Of a DNA stretch of 64,000 nucleotides, positions 9,369 through 17,749 are shown piece by piece. The position numbers were made by a program, and so were the translations under genes. Position 1 is the first letter of the stretch. Every line of letters begins with the position of its first letter. This stretch comes from Pseudomonas paeninsulae. GTDB lineage: Bacteria; Pseudomonadota; Gammaproteobacteria; Pseudomonadales; Pseudomonadaceae. The notes under the pieces were generated by a model, which saw nothing but the letters and a program-made list of their open reading frames with translations, made no database searches and had not been told where the DNA came from. The DNA lies in the NCBI RefSeq assembly GCF_035621475.1, contig NZ_CP141799.1, positions 280,001 through 344,000 on the forward strand. Reading direction: 5' to 3'.

Positions 9369-10355
9369 GTGCACGCCATGCTGCCTCTGCTCGACCAACT
9401 GGCTTTTCCGGCGCTTCGCCGCGGCCACTTGGAAGCCTTGCAGATCAACCTGACTTATCGCTGCAACCAGCGTTGCCTGCATTGCCACGTCAACGCCGGG
9501 CCGACCCGCACCGAGGCGATGACCGACGAGAGCCTGGCGCTGCTGCACCAGGTGATCGATGCCCATCCGGTGCACACCCTGGATCTGACCGGCGGCGCCC
9601 CGGAGATGCATCCACGCTTCCGCGAGATCGTTCGGCATGCGCGACGCGAGGGGCTGCGGGTGATCGACCGCTGCAACCTGACCATTCTCAGCGAGCCGGG
9701 CTATGAAGACCTGGCCGTCTTTCTCGCCGAACAGGGCGTCGAGGTCAGCGCCTCCTTGCCCTGCTACTCGCGCGATAACGTCGACAAGCAGCGCGGCGAT
9801 GGCGTTTTCGATGCCAGCATCAAGGGCCTGCAACAGCTTAATGCCCTGGGCTATGGCCAGCCCGGCAGCGGCTTGCTGCTCAATCTGGTGTACAACCCGC
9901 AAGGTGCGAACCTGCCGCCGCCGCAAGCCGCGCTGGAGGCCGATTACAAACGCCACCTGGCCGAAGACTTCGGTATTCAGTTCAACCACCTGCTGTGCAT
10001 CACCAACCAGCCGATCGCACGTTTCGGCAGCACGCTGGTCAGCAAGGGGCAGTTCAATACTTACATGCAGTTACTGCGCGACAGCTACCGCCCGGAAAAT
10101 ATCGAAGCGCTGATGTGCCGCAGTCTGGTCAGTGTCGACTGGCAGGGTTACCTGTACGACTGCGACTTCAACCAGATGCTCGATTTGCCACTTGAGCTGC
10201 AGGGCCGCTTGATCGGCCGTCAACGTCCGCACCTGCGCGACCTGCTTGGCGCCAACCTGGATGGCAACCCCATCGTCACCCGCGATCACTGTTTTGCCTG
10301 CACCGCCGGGCAGGGCTCCAGTTGCAGCGGTGCCCTGGATTCCCAGGACGCCTGA
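9369..10355 (+). CDS. arsS: ArsS-type radical SAM/Cys-rich domain protein
   Basis: This 328-residue radical SAM enzyme has the [4Fe-4S] motif CNQRCLHC (Cys32, 36, 39). Its C-terminal Cys-rich module ends CFACTAGQGSSCSGAL, as in the ArsS family. ArsS members are linked to arsenosugar formation, transferring the 5'-deoxyadenosyl moiety of SAM to methylated arsenic; other members are selenoproteins of unclear role. Every diagnostic position here is Cys, with no in-frame TGA. The GTG at 9369 sits 7 nt after AGGAG, while the ATG at 9378 is too far away. It heads a cluster of six closely spaced genes. No arsM methyltransferase is present, so an arsenical substrate is inferred only from the family. 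Confidence 0.85.
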   Translation: MHAMLPLLDQLAFPALRRGHLEALQINLTYRCNQRCLHCHVNAGPTRTEAMTDESLALLHQVIDAHPVHTLDLTGGAPEMHPRFREIVRHARREGLRVIDRCNLTILSEPGYEDLAVFLAEQGVEVSASLPCYSRDNVDKQRGDGVFDASIKGLQQLNALGYGQPGSGLLLNLVYNPQGANLPPPQAALEADYKRHLAEDFGIQFNHLLCITNQPIARFGSTLVSKGQFNTYMQLLRDSYRPENIEALMCRSLVSVDWQGYLYDCDFNQMLDLPLELQGRLIGRQRPHLRDLLGANLDGNPIVTRDHCFACTAGQGSSCSGALDSQDA

Positions 10356-10391
10356 AACCCCGGCAGCGCTCTGCTCAATAAGGATTAATCT

Positions 10392-11777
10392 ATGCAACCC
10401 ACCAGCATCACCGGGCTGTTTTTCTGGGGTTTTCTGCTGGCCTACGGCGTATTGATGCTGGCGCTGGCGCCCCGCGCCGTGACCCTCGGCGGCTTCTTCA
10501 ATGGCGAGGATAGCCAGGGCCGTAGTGCCGCGCCCTGGTTGCTCACATCGAGCATCTTCATCAGCTGGATCTTCGCCAAGTCGGTAACCAATGCCGCCAA
10601 CCTGGGCGCCAGTTACGGCCTGGTCGGCGGCCTGGCCTACGCCATGTACTGGCTGTCGATTCCGCTTACCGGCTTCGTCATCTACCGCCTGCGCCGCCGC
10701 TTCGCCGCCACCGGGCTGGTGAGCTTTCTCAGCAGCCATTACGGCCGTGGCGCCGCCCTGGCGTTTTCCGCGGCCATCCTGATCCGCCTGTTCAATGAGG
10801 TGTGGAGCAATACCGCGGTGGTCGGCGGCTATTACGGTGACTCCGGCAGCCTTGAATTCATCGGCGCCGCGCTGCTGTTTACCGCCGTGACCCTGGCCTA
10901 TAGCCTGCGCGGCGGGCTGCGCAGCTCGATCCTTACCGACGCCGCGCAGGCGGCGATCTTTATCGTCGCGCTGATCTGGGTGCTCGGCCTGGTGCTGCCG
11001 CAACATTCGCCTGCCGAGCTGGTCAGCACCAGTCACTGGGGGCTGAATGCCGGTGTCGATCTGCTCCTGGTCGCCGGCCTGCAAGCCTTCAGCTACGGTT
11101 TTCACGACCCGGTGCTGACCGACCGCGGCTTTATCAGCGAAGAGAAAACCATGCGCCGCTCCTTTGTGATCGCCGGGGTGCTGGGCTTTTTCGCCATTCT
11201 GGCCTTCAGCCTAATCGGCGTGCATGCCCAACTGACCGGCCTGGCCGCTTCGGACAACGTGCCGGCGGCCCTGGCCAAGACCCTGGGTATCGGCGCGCTG
11301 ATGGTGATGACGGTGGTGATGGTCTCGGCCGCCGGTTCGACCCTGGATTCGACCTTTTCCAGCCTGGCCAAACTGGCCGGGCGCGAATTGCCGAAGCTGG
11401 CTGGCCGTGATCTGGGGCAGAAGGCCATAGGCGTGGGCATGGCGGTGATGGTGCTGTTTGCCTTGGTCGGCAACCTGCCGATGATTGCCGGCACCGACAT
11501 TCTCAAGGCCACCACCATCAGCGGCACCATGGTCATCGGCCTGGCGCCGGTGTTCATCCTGCATGGCCTGGTGCGGCCGACCCGGCTGGGCTTTCACCTG
11601 AGCTTCTGGTGCGGCCTGCTATTGGGCGTGGCGCTGGCCGTCGGCTGGATACCGTCCAGCTGGGCGATCGGTGATGGCAAGTACGCCCTGCTTTTGGGGA
11701 CTAACCTGTATGGTCTGCTGCTGTGCATCCTCGGCTACCTGCTACCGGGGCTTACCCCTTCACCTGCAACCCGCTAG
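10392..11777 (+). CDS. Sodium:solute symporter (SSS) family transporter
   Basis: This 461-residue polytopic inner-membrane protein has about 12-13 predicted helices and the SSS-family layout. Features include WLLTSSIFISWIFAKSVTNA early, YSLRGGLRSSILTDAAQ in the middle and VMVSAAGSTLDSTFSSLAK later; the Ser-rich stretch corresponds to the family's Na+-site region. SSS proteins import solutes with Na+. The substrate is unknown; its place next to ArsS suggests a substrate or product of that pathway, or a precursor such as a small organic ion. AAGGA upstream supports the ATG. It starts 36 bp after arsS. Confidence 0.85.
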   Translation: MQPTSITGLFFWGFLLAYGVLMLALAPRAVTLGGFFNGEDSQGRSAAPWLLTSSIFISWIFAKSVTNAANLGASYGLVGGLAYAMYWLSIPLTGFVIYRLRRRFAATGLVSFLSSHYGRGAALAFSAAILIRLFNEVWSNTAVVGGYYGDSGSLEFIGAALLFTAVTLAYSLRGGLRSSILTDAAQAAIFIVALIWVLGLVLPQHSPAELVSTSHWGLNAGVDLLLVAGLQAFSYGFHDPVLTDRGFISEEKTMRRSFVIAGVLGFFAILAFSLIGVHAQLTGLAASDNVPAALAKTLGIGALMVMTVVMVSAAGSTLDSTFSSLAKLAGRELPKLAGRDLGQKAIGVGMAVMVLFALVGNLPMIAGTDILKATTISGTMVIGLAPVFILHGLVRPTRLGFHLSFWCGLLLGVALAVGWIPSSWAIGDGKYALLLGTNLYGLLLCILGYLLPGLTPSPATR

Positions 11778-11786
11778 GAGATGGTC

Positions 11787-12305
11787 ATGACTCATCTGGC
11801 TCCTCGCCACGTTGTTCCGGCCCTGAGCGCTGCGCTGATGCCCGAAGGGCAGTGGACACTGAATCAAGATAAACCGAAGAACTTCACCTTGCTGGTGTTC
11901 TACCGCGGCCTGCATTGTCCGATCTGCCGCAAATCCCTGCAGGAACTCAATGGCCAGGTCGAGCGCTTCGCCGACCAGGGCGTCGAGGTGATTGCCCTGT
12001 CCTGCGACAGCCTTGAGCGCGCACAGAAGACCCAGGCCAACTGGGCGATCGACAAGGTCCGCCTCGGCTATGGCCTGAGCCTCGAGGACGCGCGGCGCTG
12101 GGGCTTGTTCGTCTCGGCGGCCAAGCCCGGCTCCGAAGAGCCGGAGCATTTCTCCGAGCCTGGCGTGTTCCTGGTGCGCCCGGATGGCACGCTGTACATG
12201 TCGTCAATCAACAGCATGCCGTTCGCCCGTCCGCATTTCGACGAGATCCTCGGCGCGGTGGACTACATCATCACGAACGGTTACCCGGCGCGCGGAGAGG
12301 CCTGA
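11787..12305 (+). CDS. Peroxiredoxin-like (AhpC/TSA superfamily) protein
   Basis: This 172-residue protein has a thioredoxin fold and the motif FYRGLHCPICRK, giving a CxxC pair (Cys44/Cys47) in the peroxidatic position. That is typical of the Prx-like-2 group rather than classical AhpC. Conserved VIALSCDS and PGVFLVRPDGTLY follow. It probably reduces a peroxide or a disulfide/oxidised substrate, with the adjacent disulfide reductase fusion as a possible electron donor (inference). The ATG at 11787 is 6 nt after AGGAG; an ATG at 11781 abuts that site and is rejected. Only 9 bp follow the symporter stop. Confidence 0.82.
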   Translation: MTHLAPRHVVPALSAALMPEGQWTLNQDKPKNFTLLVFYRGLHCPICRKSLQELNGQVERFADQGVEVIALSCDSLERAQKTQANWAIDKVRLGYGLSLEDARRWGLFVSAAKPGSEEPEHFSEPGVFLVRPDGTLYMSSINSMPFARPHFDEILGAVDYIITNGYPARGEA

Positions 12306-12307
12306 GA

Positions 12308-13279
12308 ATGAACCTGCGCCCCGGCCGTGATTGCCCGTTGGATTACCGCCTGGAGGCGGGTGCCTTCGCTGGCCCGGCGCTGTTCGACTGCGACAGCCTG
12401 TATGTGATCGGTGGTTTGTATGGCAATCGGCAAGCGCTGGTTGCGCTCGAAGCCCTGCTGGCCGACGAGCCGGGTGCGCGGGCGGTGTTCAACGGCGATG
12501 CCCACTGGTTCGACCGCGACCCGGTTATTTTCCAGGCCATCGAGCAGGGCTTGAGCGGGCACCTGGCCTTGCGCGGCAATGTCGAAACCGAACTCGGGCG
12601 TGCGCATGACAGCGGCGCCGGTTGCGGCTGCGCCTACCCGCTCACGGTAGACGACGCGCTGGTGCAGCGTTCCAATGCCATCCAGGCCGAGCTGAACCAG
12701 ACCGTGCGCCACTTGCCGGGCATGACCGCGCGACTGGCCGCGCGCCCGGCGACTGCGCTGGTCAGCGTCGGCGGCCAGCGGGTGGCGATCAGTCACGGTG
12801 ACGAACAGTCCCTGGCCGGCTGGAATTGCGCCCGCGAAGCGCTGGCCGAGCCTGAGCGTCAGCAGCAACTGGATCAGTGGCTGGCGAGTAATCGGCTCCG
12901 GGTGCTGGCCACCAGTCACACCTGCACGGCCGTGGCGTTGAACTTACCCCAGGCTGCGTTGATCAATAACGGCGCGGCCGGGTTGCCGAATTTTGCTGGC
13001 GGCCGCTATGGGCTGGTCAGCCGTATCGCCACCTCGCCGCACCCGGCAGCGCTGTATCGCTGCCAGCGCGATGGTCTGTTTATCGAGGCACTGCCGTTGA
13101 ACTACGCTCACGACGCATTTCTTGCCGACTTCGACCGCCAGTGGCCAGCCGGCAGCCCGGCGGCGCGGTCTTATCGCTCCCGAATTCTTGGGGCCTGCGC
13201 GGAGCAACCGCAGCAGGCTCTGCTGGCCGGCTTCAGCCTGTGCCAAAGCCTCTGCGCACTGGAGGCGCTTGATCTATGA
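12308..13279 (+). CDS. Metallophosphoesterase-like protein with degenerate active site
   Basis: This 323-residue protein keeps the order of calcineurin-like phosphoesterase motifs, but with substitutions. The usual DxH motif appears as VIGGLYGN (Asp and His lost), GDxxDR as NGDAHWFDRD, GNH[DE] as RGNVETEL, and the later His motifs as SHGDEQSLAGW and ATSHTCTAV. Two metal-site segments therefore look altered, so it may be inactive or a specialised variant. It starts 2 nt after the preceding stop, and its own stop overlaps the next ATG (ATGA at 13276), implying translational coupling. Confidence 0.75.
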   Translation: MNLRPGRDCPLDYRLEAGAFAGPALFDCDSLYVIGGLYGNRQALVALEALLADEPGARAVFNGDAHWFDRDPVIFQAIEQGLSGHLALRGNVETELGRAHDSGAGCGCAYPLTVDDALVQRSNAIQAELNQTVRHLPGMTARLAARPATALVSVGGQRVAISHGDEQSLAGWNCAREALAEPERQQQLDQWLASNRLRVLATSHTCTAVALNLPQAALINNGAAGLPNFAGGRYGLVSRIATSPHPAALYRCQRDGLFIEALPLNYAHDAFLADFDRQWPAGSPAARSYRSRILGACAEQPQQALLAGFSLCQSLCALEALDL

Positions 13280-15417
13280 ATAGTCGCAAACTGGCCTTGA
13301 TGGGGCTGATCCTGGCTTTGCTCGGCAGCTTCTTTGTCTTTGACCTCGGTCAGTACCTCAACCTGGACACGCTCAAGGCGCAGCAGGCGGCGCTTAACGC
13401 CCAGGTCGCGAGCAATCCCTGGCAGGCGGCCGGGCTGTTCTTCCTCGCCTATGTCGCCGTCACGGCCTTGTCGCTGCCCGGCGCGGCGTTGATGACCCTG
13501 CTCGGTGGGGCGCTGTTTGGTTTGCTCGAAGGCTTGGTACTGGTGTCCTTCGCCTCCACGATGGGCGCGACCCTGGCCATGCTCAGCAGTCGCTTTCTGC
13601 TGCGCGACTGGGTGCGTGAGCGCTTCGGTCAACGCCTGGCCGGGATCGATGCCGGGGTCGAGCGCGAAGGCGCCTTCTACCTGTTCGCCCTGCGCCTGGT
13701 GCCGGTGTTCCCGTTCTTCCTGATCAACCTGGCCATGGGCCTGACCCGGCTGCCCGCGCGCACCTACTGGTGGGTCAGCCAGCTGGGCATGCTGCCGGGC
13801 ACGCTGGTCTATGTGAACGCCGGTCGCGAACTGGGTCAGCTGGAGTCGCTGGGCGGAATTCTCTCGCCGGGGTTGCTCGGGGCATTCATCCTGCTCGGCC
13901 TGTTCCCCCTGATTGCGCGCAAGCTGCTCGGCCTGGTGCAGGCCCGGCGGGTGTATGCCGGCTGGCTCAAGCCCGATTCCTTCGACCGTAATCTGCTGGT
14001 GATTGGCGCCGGTGCCGGAGGCCTGGTCAGTGCCTACATCGCCGCGGCGGTGAAGGCCAAGGTCAGCCTGATCGAAAAGCACCAGATGGGCGGCGACTGC
14101 CTGAACACCGGCTGCGTGCCGTCCAAGGCGCTGCTGCGTTCGGCCAGGCTGGCCCATGAGCTGAAGCAAGGCGAGGCGCTGGGCTTCAGCGGCGTGCGCG
14201 GCAGCGTGGATTTTCCCGCGGTGATGCAGCGTATTCAGCGGGTGATTGCCGACATCGCACCGCACGATTCGGTCGAGCGCTACAGCGGGTTAGGCGTCGA
14301 GGTGATCCAGGGCGAAGCCAAGCTCACCTCGCCCTGGACCGTGGAGGTGGGCGGCCAGACCCTGAGTAGTCGCAGCATCATTATCGCTGCCGGCGCGCGC
14401 CCGCTGGTGCCGAAGATCCCTGGTGTCGAGCTGGTGCAGGGCTACACCTCGGATACCATCTGGAACCTGCGCGAGCAACCGCGCTGGCTGTTGGTGCTGG
14501 GCGGCGGGCCGATCGGCTGCGAGCTGGCCCAGGCCTTTCAGCGCCTCGGCAGCCAGGTGATCCAGGTCGAACTGGCCGAGCGCCTGTTGCCGCGCGAGGA
14601 TGCCGATGCCAGCGAACTGGTCCTCGCCAGCCTGCAGGCCGACGGCGTGGATGTACGCCTGCAGCACCGTGCCGAGCGCTTCGAACTGGTCGATGGCGAG
14701 CAGCGCATGATTGCCCGCCGGCTCGACACCGGCGAGGAAGTGACCATCGCCTTCGACTGCCTGCTGCTGGCCCTCGGCCGGGTGGCCAATGTCAGCGGCT
14801 ACGGGGTCGAGGAGCTGGGCCTGGTGGTGCGCCCCAACGGTACCCTGGAAACCGACGAGTACCTGGCCACGCGCCTGCCCAACATCTATGCGGTGGGTGA
14901 TGTCACCGGGCCTTATCAGTTCACCCATGTCGCCGCGCACCAGGCCTGGTACGCCGCGGTCAATGCGCTGTTCAGTGGCTTCAAGCGCTTCAAGGCGGAC
15001 TACCGGGTGATTCCCTATTGCACCTTCACCGACCCGGAAGTGGCGCGGGTCGGCCTCAGCGAAGGCGAAGCCAAGGCGCAGAATATTGCCTATGAAGTGA
15101 CCCGCTACGGCCTCGACGACCTCGACCGGGCGATTGCCGACGAGGCCGCCCATGGCTATGTGAAGGTGCTCACCGTACCGGGCAAGGACAAGATTCTCGG
15201 TGTGACCATCGCCGGCGAGCATGCCGGCGAGCTGCTCGCCGAATACGTGCTGGCGATGAAGCACAACCTTGGGTTGAACAAGATTCTCGGCACCATCCAC
15301 AGTTACCCGACCATGGCCGAGGCCAACAAGTACGCGGCCGGCGAATGGAAGCGCGGCCATGCACCGCAAGGGCTATTGCGCTGGGTCGAGCGTTTCCATG
15401 CCTGGAGACGAAACTGA
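13276..15417 (+). CDS. TVP38/TMEM64 (DedA-like) membrane domain fused to FAD-dependent disulfide reductase
   Basis: This is a 713-residue fusion. Residues 1 to about 225 form a TVP38/TMEM64 (SNARE-associated, DedA-like) membrane domain with LSLPGAALMTLLGGALFG and FALRLVPVFPFFLINLAMG. After a short linker, residues ~235-713 form a flavoprotein disulfide reductase: FAD-binding VIGAGAGGLVSAYIA, the redox pair in GGDCLNTGCVPSKALL (Cys275/Cys280), NAD(P)-site LVLGGGPIGCELAQAF, and the catalytic His-Glu in IHSYPTMAEANK. It resembles mercuric reductase and dihydrolipoamide dehydrogenase but lacks the C-terminal Cys pair of MerA. The membrane tether suggests redox work at the membrane, coupled to the neighbouring peroxiredoxin-like or radical SAM proteins (inference). 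Start and stop both overlap neighbouring genes. Confidence 0.88.
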   Translation: MNSRKLALMGLILALLGSFFVFDLGQYLNLDTLKAQQAALNAQVASNPWQAAGLFFLAYVAVTALSLPGAALMTLLGGALFGLLEGLVLVSFASTMGATLAMLSSRFLLRDWVRERFGQRLAGIDAGVEREGAFYLFALRLVPVFPFFLINLAMGLTRLPARTYWWVSQLGMLPGTLVYVNAGRELGQLESLGGILSPGLLGAFILLGLFPLIARKLLGLVQARRVYAGWLKPDSFDRNLLVIGAGAGGLVSAYIAAAVKAKVSLIEKHQMGGDCLNTGCVPSKALLRSARLAHELKQGEALGFSGVRGSVDFPAVMQRIQRVIADIAPHDSVERYSGLGVEVIQGEAKLTSPWTVEVGGQTLSSRSIIIAAGARPLVPKIPGVELVQGYTSDTIWNLREQPRWLLVLGGGPIGCELAQAFQRLGSQVIQVELAERLLPREDADASELVLASLQADGVDVRLQHRAERFELVDGEQRMIARRLDTGEEVTIAFDCLLLALGRVANVSGYGVEELGLVVRPNGTLETDEYLATRLPNIYAVGDVTGPYQFTHVAAHQAWYAAVNALFSGFKRFKADYRVIPYCTFTDPEVARVGLSEGEAKAQNIAYEVTRYGLDDLDRAIADEAAHGYVKVLTVPGKDKILGVTIAGEHAGELLAEYVLAMKHNLGLNKILGTIHSYPTMAEANKYAAGEWKRGHAPQGLLRWVERFHAWRRN

Positions 15418-16127
15418 TGCGTGCACTGCTGCTCGGTCTGGCGCTGCTGGCACCGCTGGCTCAGGCGCAGAACGCGCTGACGGCCTGGACCGCCGGGCCG
15501 CCGCATGACGAGTGGTCGGCGCCCTGGCGCCTGGCGGATATCCCTAAACTCAAGCCTTCGGCGCGCAGCCTGGTCGAGCAGGACGGGCGCGCCGTCTTGC
15601 GCATCCAGGCCGACGCGGCAGCCGGCGGCTTGCTGCATCCGCTCGATCTGCCCGGCGACCAGCCCTGGCAGCTGAGCTGGCAATGGCGCAGCGAGCGGCA
15701 CTTGGCCAAGGCACGCTTCGCCACCCGTGAGGGTGACGACTATGCCGCGCGGGTCTATGTGTTGCTGGATTACCCGCTGGCCAGCCTGCCGTTCCTGACC
15801 CGACAGAAGCTGCGTCTGGCGCGCACCTTCTACGACTCCAGCTTGCCGGCGGCGACCCTCAGCTACGTCTGGGACAACCGCGTGGCCCCCGGTACCCATG
15901 CGCGCAGCGCCTACACCGAACAGGTCGAAATGCTCGCACTGCGTGGTCCAGAAGCGCCGCTCGGGCAGTGGCTGACGGAGAGCCGCGATCTGCGCGCCGA
16001 CGCCATCGCCGCCTTCGGCAGCGCGCCGCGGCGTATTCTCGGGGTGGTCTTCGCCGCCGACAGCGACAACACCGGCGAGTCGGTCGAGAGTTATTTTGCC
16101 GAGCCGCAATTGCGTGTCAAACCCTGA
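15417..16127 (+). CDS. DUF3047 family exported protein
   Basis: This 236-residue product begins with a signal peptide (MRALLLGLALLAPLAQAQ), so it should be periplasmic. The rest matches the DUF3047 pattern: QLSWQWRSERHL..., DDYAARVYVLLD, LSYVWDNR, and the C-terminal GVVFAADSDNTGESVESYFAE. DUF3047 has no known activity; its beta-rich look suggests binding. The ATG overlaps the stop of the TVP38-reductase gene, making it the last member of the arsS cluster. A repeat element follows. Confidence 0.82.
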   Translation: MRALLLGLALLAPLAQAQNALTAWTAGPPHDEWSAPWRLADIPKLKPSARSLVEQDGRAVLRIQADAAAGGLLHPLDLPGDQPWQLSWQWRSERHLAKARFATREGDDYAARVYVLLDYPLASLPFLTRQKLRLARTFYDSSLPAATLSYVWDNRVAPGTHARSAYTEQVEMLALRGPEAPLGQWLTESRDLRADAIAAFGSAPRRILGVVFAADSDNTGESVESYFAEPQLRVKP

Positions 16128-16129
16128 GA

Positions 16130-16350
16130 GCGGGTGAAAAAACTCTCGCTGACTGCGGCCGCTGCAAATTTGGCAGCCCGTCCGTGCGAAGGGCAGCCCG
16201 GGCGGCGTTCCGTTCGGAGCGCAGCGACAACCCGCCAGCTTTATGCCGCGCCGCTGAACCACGGTGCACTGCCTACGGCGATACACCCTCCGGATCGGCA
16301 AAAACACCCGCTGCTGTGTTGCGCTCGATATTTTCACAACTGTTGAGCGC
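16130..16350. repeat. Dispersed intergenic repeat, copy A
   Basis: This ~215-bp non-coding element fills the gap before the SelD-N-type oxidoreductase. Its ends are imperfect inverted copies: GTGAAAAAACTCTCGC at 16134-16149 and GCGCTCGATATTTTCACAA at 16321-16339. The interior (GGGCGGCGTTC, GGAGCGCAGCGACAA, TGCACTGCCTACGG, CTGCTGTG) recurs in the same order in the element at 57344-57555. A 46-bp version with only the ends lies at 28901-28946. Confidence 0.75.
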
Positions 16351-16434
16351 ATCTATCGCCTGACGACAGACGAGGTGCTTAGCCTTTACCATGCAGCACT
16401 GTTTCAGCCGTAAATCAATGGAATCCTCGGTTCG

Positions 16435-17508
16435 ATGAACCACTACTTGCTATTGATCGGTGCCGGCCACGCCCACCTCGGCGTATTGCGCCGTTGGGCG
16501 CGGGTCGAGCGGCCGCCTGGGCGCATTGCCCTGCTCAGCGCCGGGCATGAGGCCTGGTACTCGGGCATGCTGCCGGGCTTGCTGGCCGGGCGGCACGTCG
16601 CCGCGGATTGCCAGATCGAACTGGCGCCACTGTGCCGGGCGGCCAAGGTCGAGCTGATTGTCGGCGCAGCCGAAACACTGACTGCCGTGCAGCAACAGGT
16701 GCAACTAGCCGATGGCCGCAGCCTGAATGCCGATTGGCTGTCGTTGAATGTGGGCGGTCAAGTCGCCTGCCCGCCGCAACAGAGTGCTGGCATGCAGGTG
16801 CTGGCGGTCAAACCCTTCGCCGACTTTCTCAGCGGTTGGCAGAACTGGCAGGCGGATCCGCAGCCAGTGGCGATTCTCGGTGGTGGCGCGGCCGGGGTCG
16901 AGTTGGCCCTGGCCTTGGCCGATCAGGTGCCGCAGCTGGCCCTGTTCTGCCGCGGTCCATTGCTGGACGGACACTCGGCGGGCCTGCGCATGCGCGCCCT
17001 CGGCCATTTGCGCCAGCGCCGCGTGCGGGTGCGCGAAGACTGCCCGATCAGCCGCATCGACGGCGACTGCCTGACCAGCGGGATGGCGCCGGTCTGGCGT
17101 GGCCCGCGCCTGCTCCTGGCCAGTGGCGCACAGGCCTTGCCCTGGCTGACGCAGAGCGGCTTGGACTGCGATGCAGGCGGCTTCGTGCAGATCGCAGCGA
17201 CCCTGCAAAGCCACTCCCATCCGCACATTTTTGCCGTCGGCGATTGCGCCAGCCTGCCTGGTGCGCGCAAGAGCGGCGTGTATTCGGTGCGTCAGGCGCC
17301 TGTGCTGGCGGCCAACCTCAACGCGGCGCTGCGTGGCTTGCCGCTGCGCGACTATCACGCGCAGCGGCAGAGTCTGGCGCTGCTTGCCACTGGCGATGGC
17401 GGCGCCTTGCTCAGTTGGCGTGGCTACAGCGCCGATGGGCAACTGTTCGGGCGCTGGAAGGATTACCTCGACCGCGGGTTTATCCAGCGCCATCGCCTTT
17501 CCGGTTAG
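16435..17508 (+). CDS. SelD-N-type pyridine nucleotide-disulfide oxidoreductase
   Basis: This 357-residue FAD protein resembles NDH-2-like oxidoreductases of the type often found fused to, or next to, selenide water dikinase (SelD). It has an N-terminal FAD motif LLIGAGHAHLGVLRRW, a second dinucleotide fold VAILGGGAAGVELALAL, and the FAD-closing segment HIFAVGDCASL. No SelD domain follows: the gene ends at residue 357 and no selD is in the window. Substrate and partner are unknown; a link to selenium metabolism is inferred from family context only. The ATG has a weak ribosome-binding site. Confidence 0.82.
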   Translation: MNHYLLLIGAGHAHLGVLRRWARVERPPGRIALLSAGHEAWYSGMLPGLLAGRHVAADCQIELAPLCRAAKVELIVGAAETLTAVQQQVQLADGRSLNADWLSLNVGGQVACPPQQSAGMQVLAVKPFADFLSGWQNWQADPQPVAILGGGAAGVELALALADQVPQLALFCRGPLLDGHSAGLRMRALGHLRQRRVRVREDCPISRIDGDCLTSGMAPVWRGPRLLLASGAQALPWLTQSGLDCDAGGFVQIAATLQSHSHPHIFAVGDCASLPGARKSGVYSVRQAPVLAANLNAALRGLPLRDYHAQRQSLALLATGDGGALLSWRGYSADGQLFGRWKDYLDRGFIQRHRLSG

Positions 17509-17749
17509 CCGTGTGCGACCAAAGTGTCATGGTCTGGCGTGGCTAAGAGTGATCGAATCAACCTCCGCTGCGCGGGGTTGCCGAGACCGGCTGCTGGTCG
17601 TCTACAGATAGTCCCGCACCTGCCGATTCAGTGAGTAGGCGAGTGATTCGCCCGCAGTGCGCGTACGGCTCAGGCACTTGAGCGGCAGCTGCGCGAGTAA
17701 GGCTGCAGTTGGCCCCGGTTTCGCCAGAATAAAAACGATGAGGTCCGTC

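Noticed and set aside
9369..10355. Selenoprotein form of the ArsS family
   Set aside because: All diagnostic positions are Cys and the frame has no in-frame TGA, so selenocysteine is not used here.
13276..15417. Mercuric reductase (MerA)
   Set aside because: The CxxxxC active site is present, but the N-terminal heavy-metal domain and C-terminal Cys pair of MerA are absent, and no mer gene is nearby.
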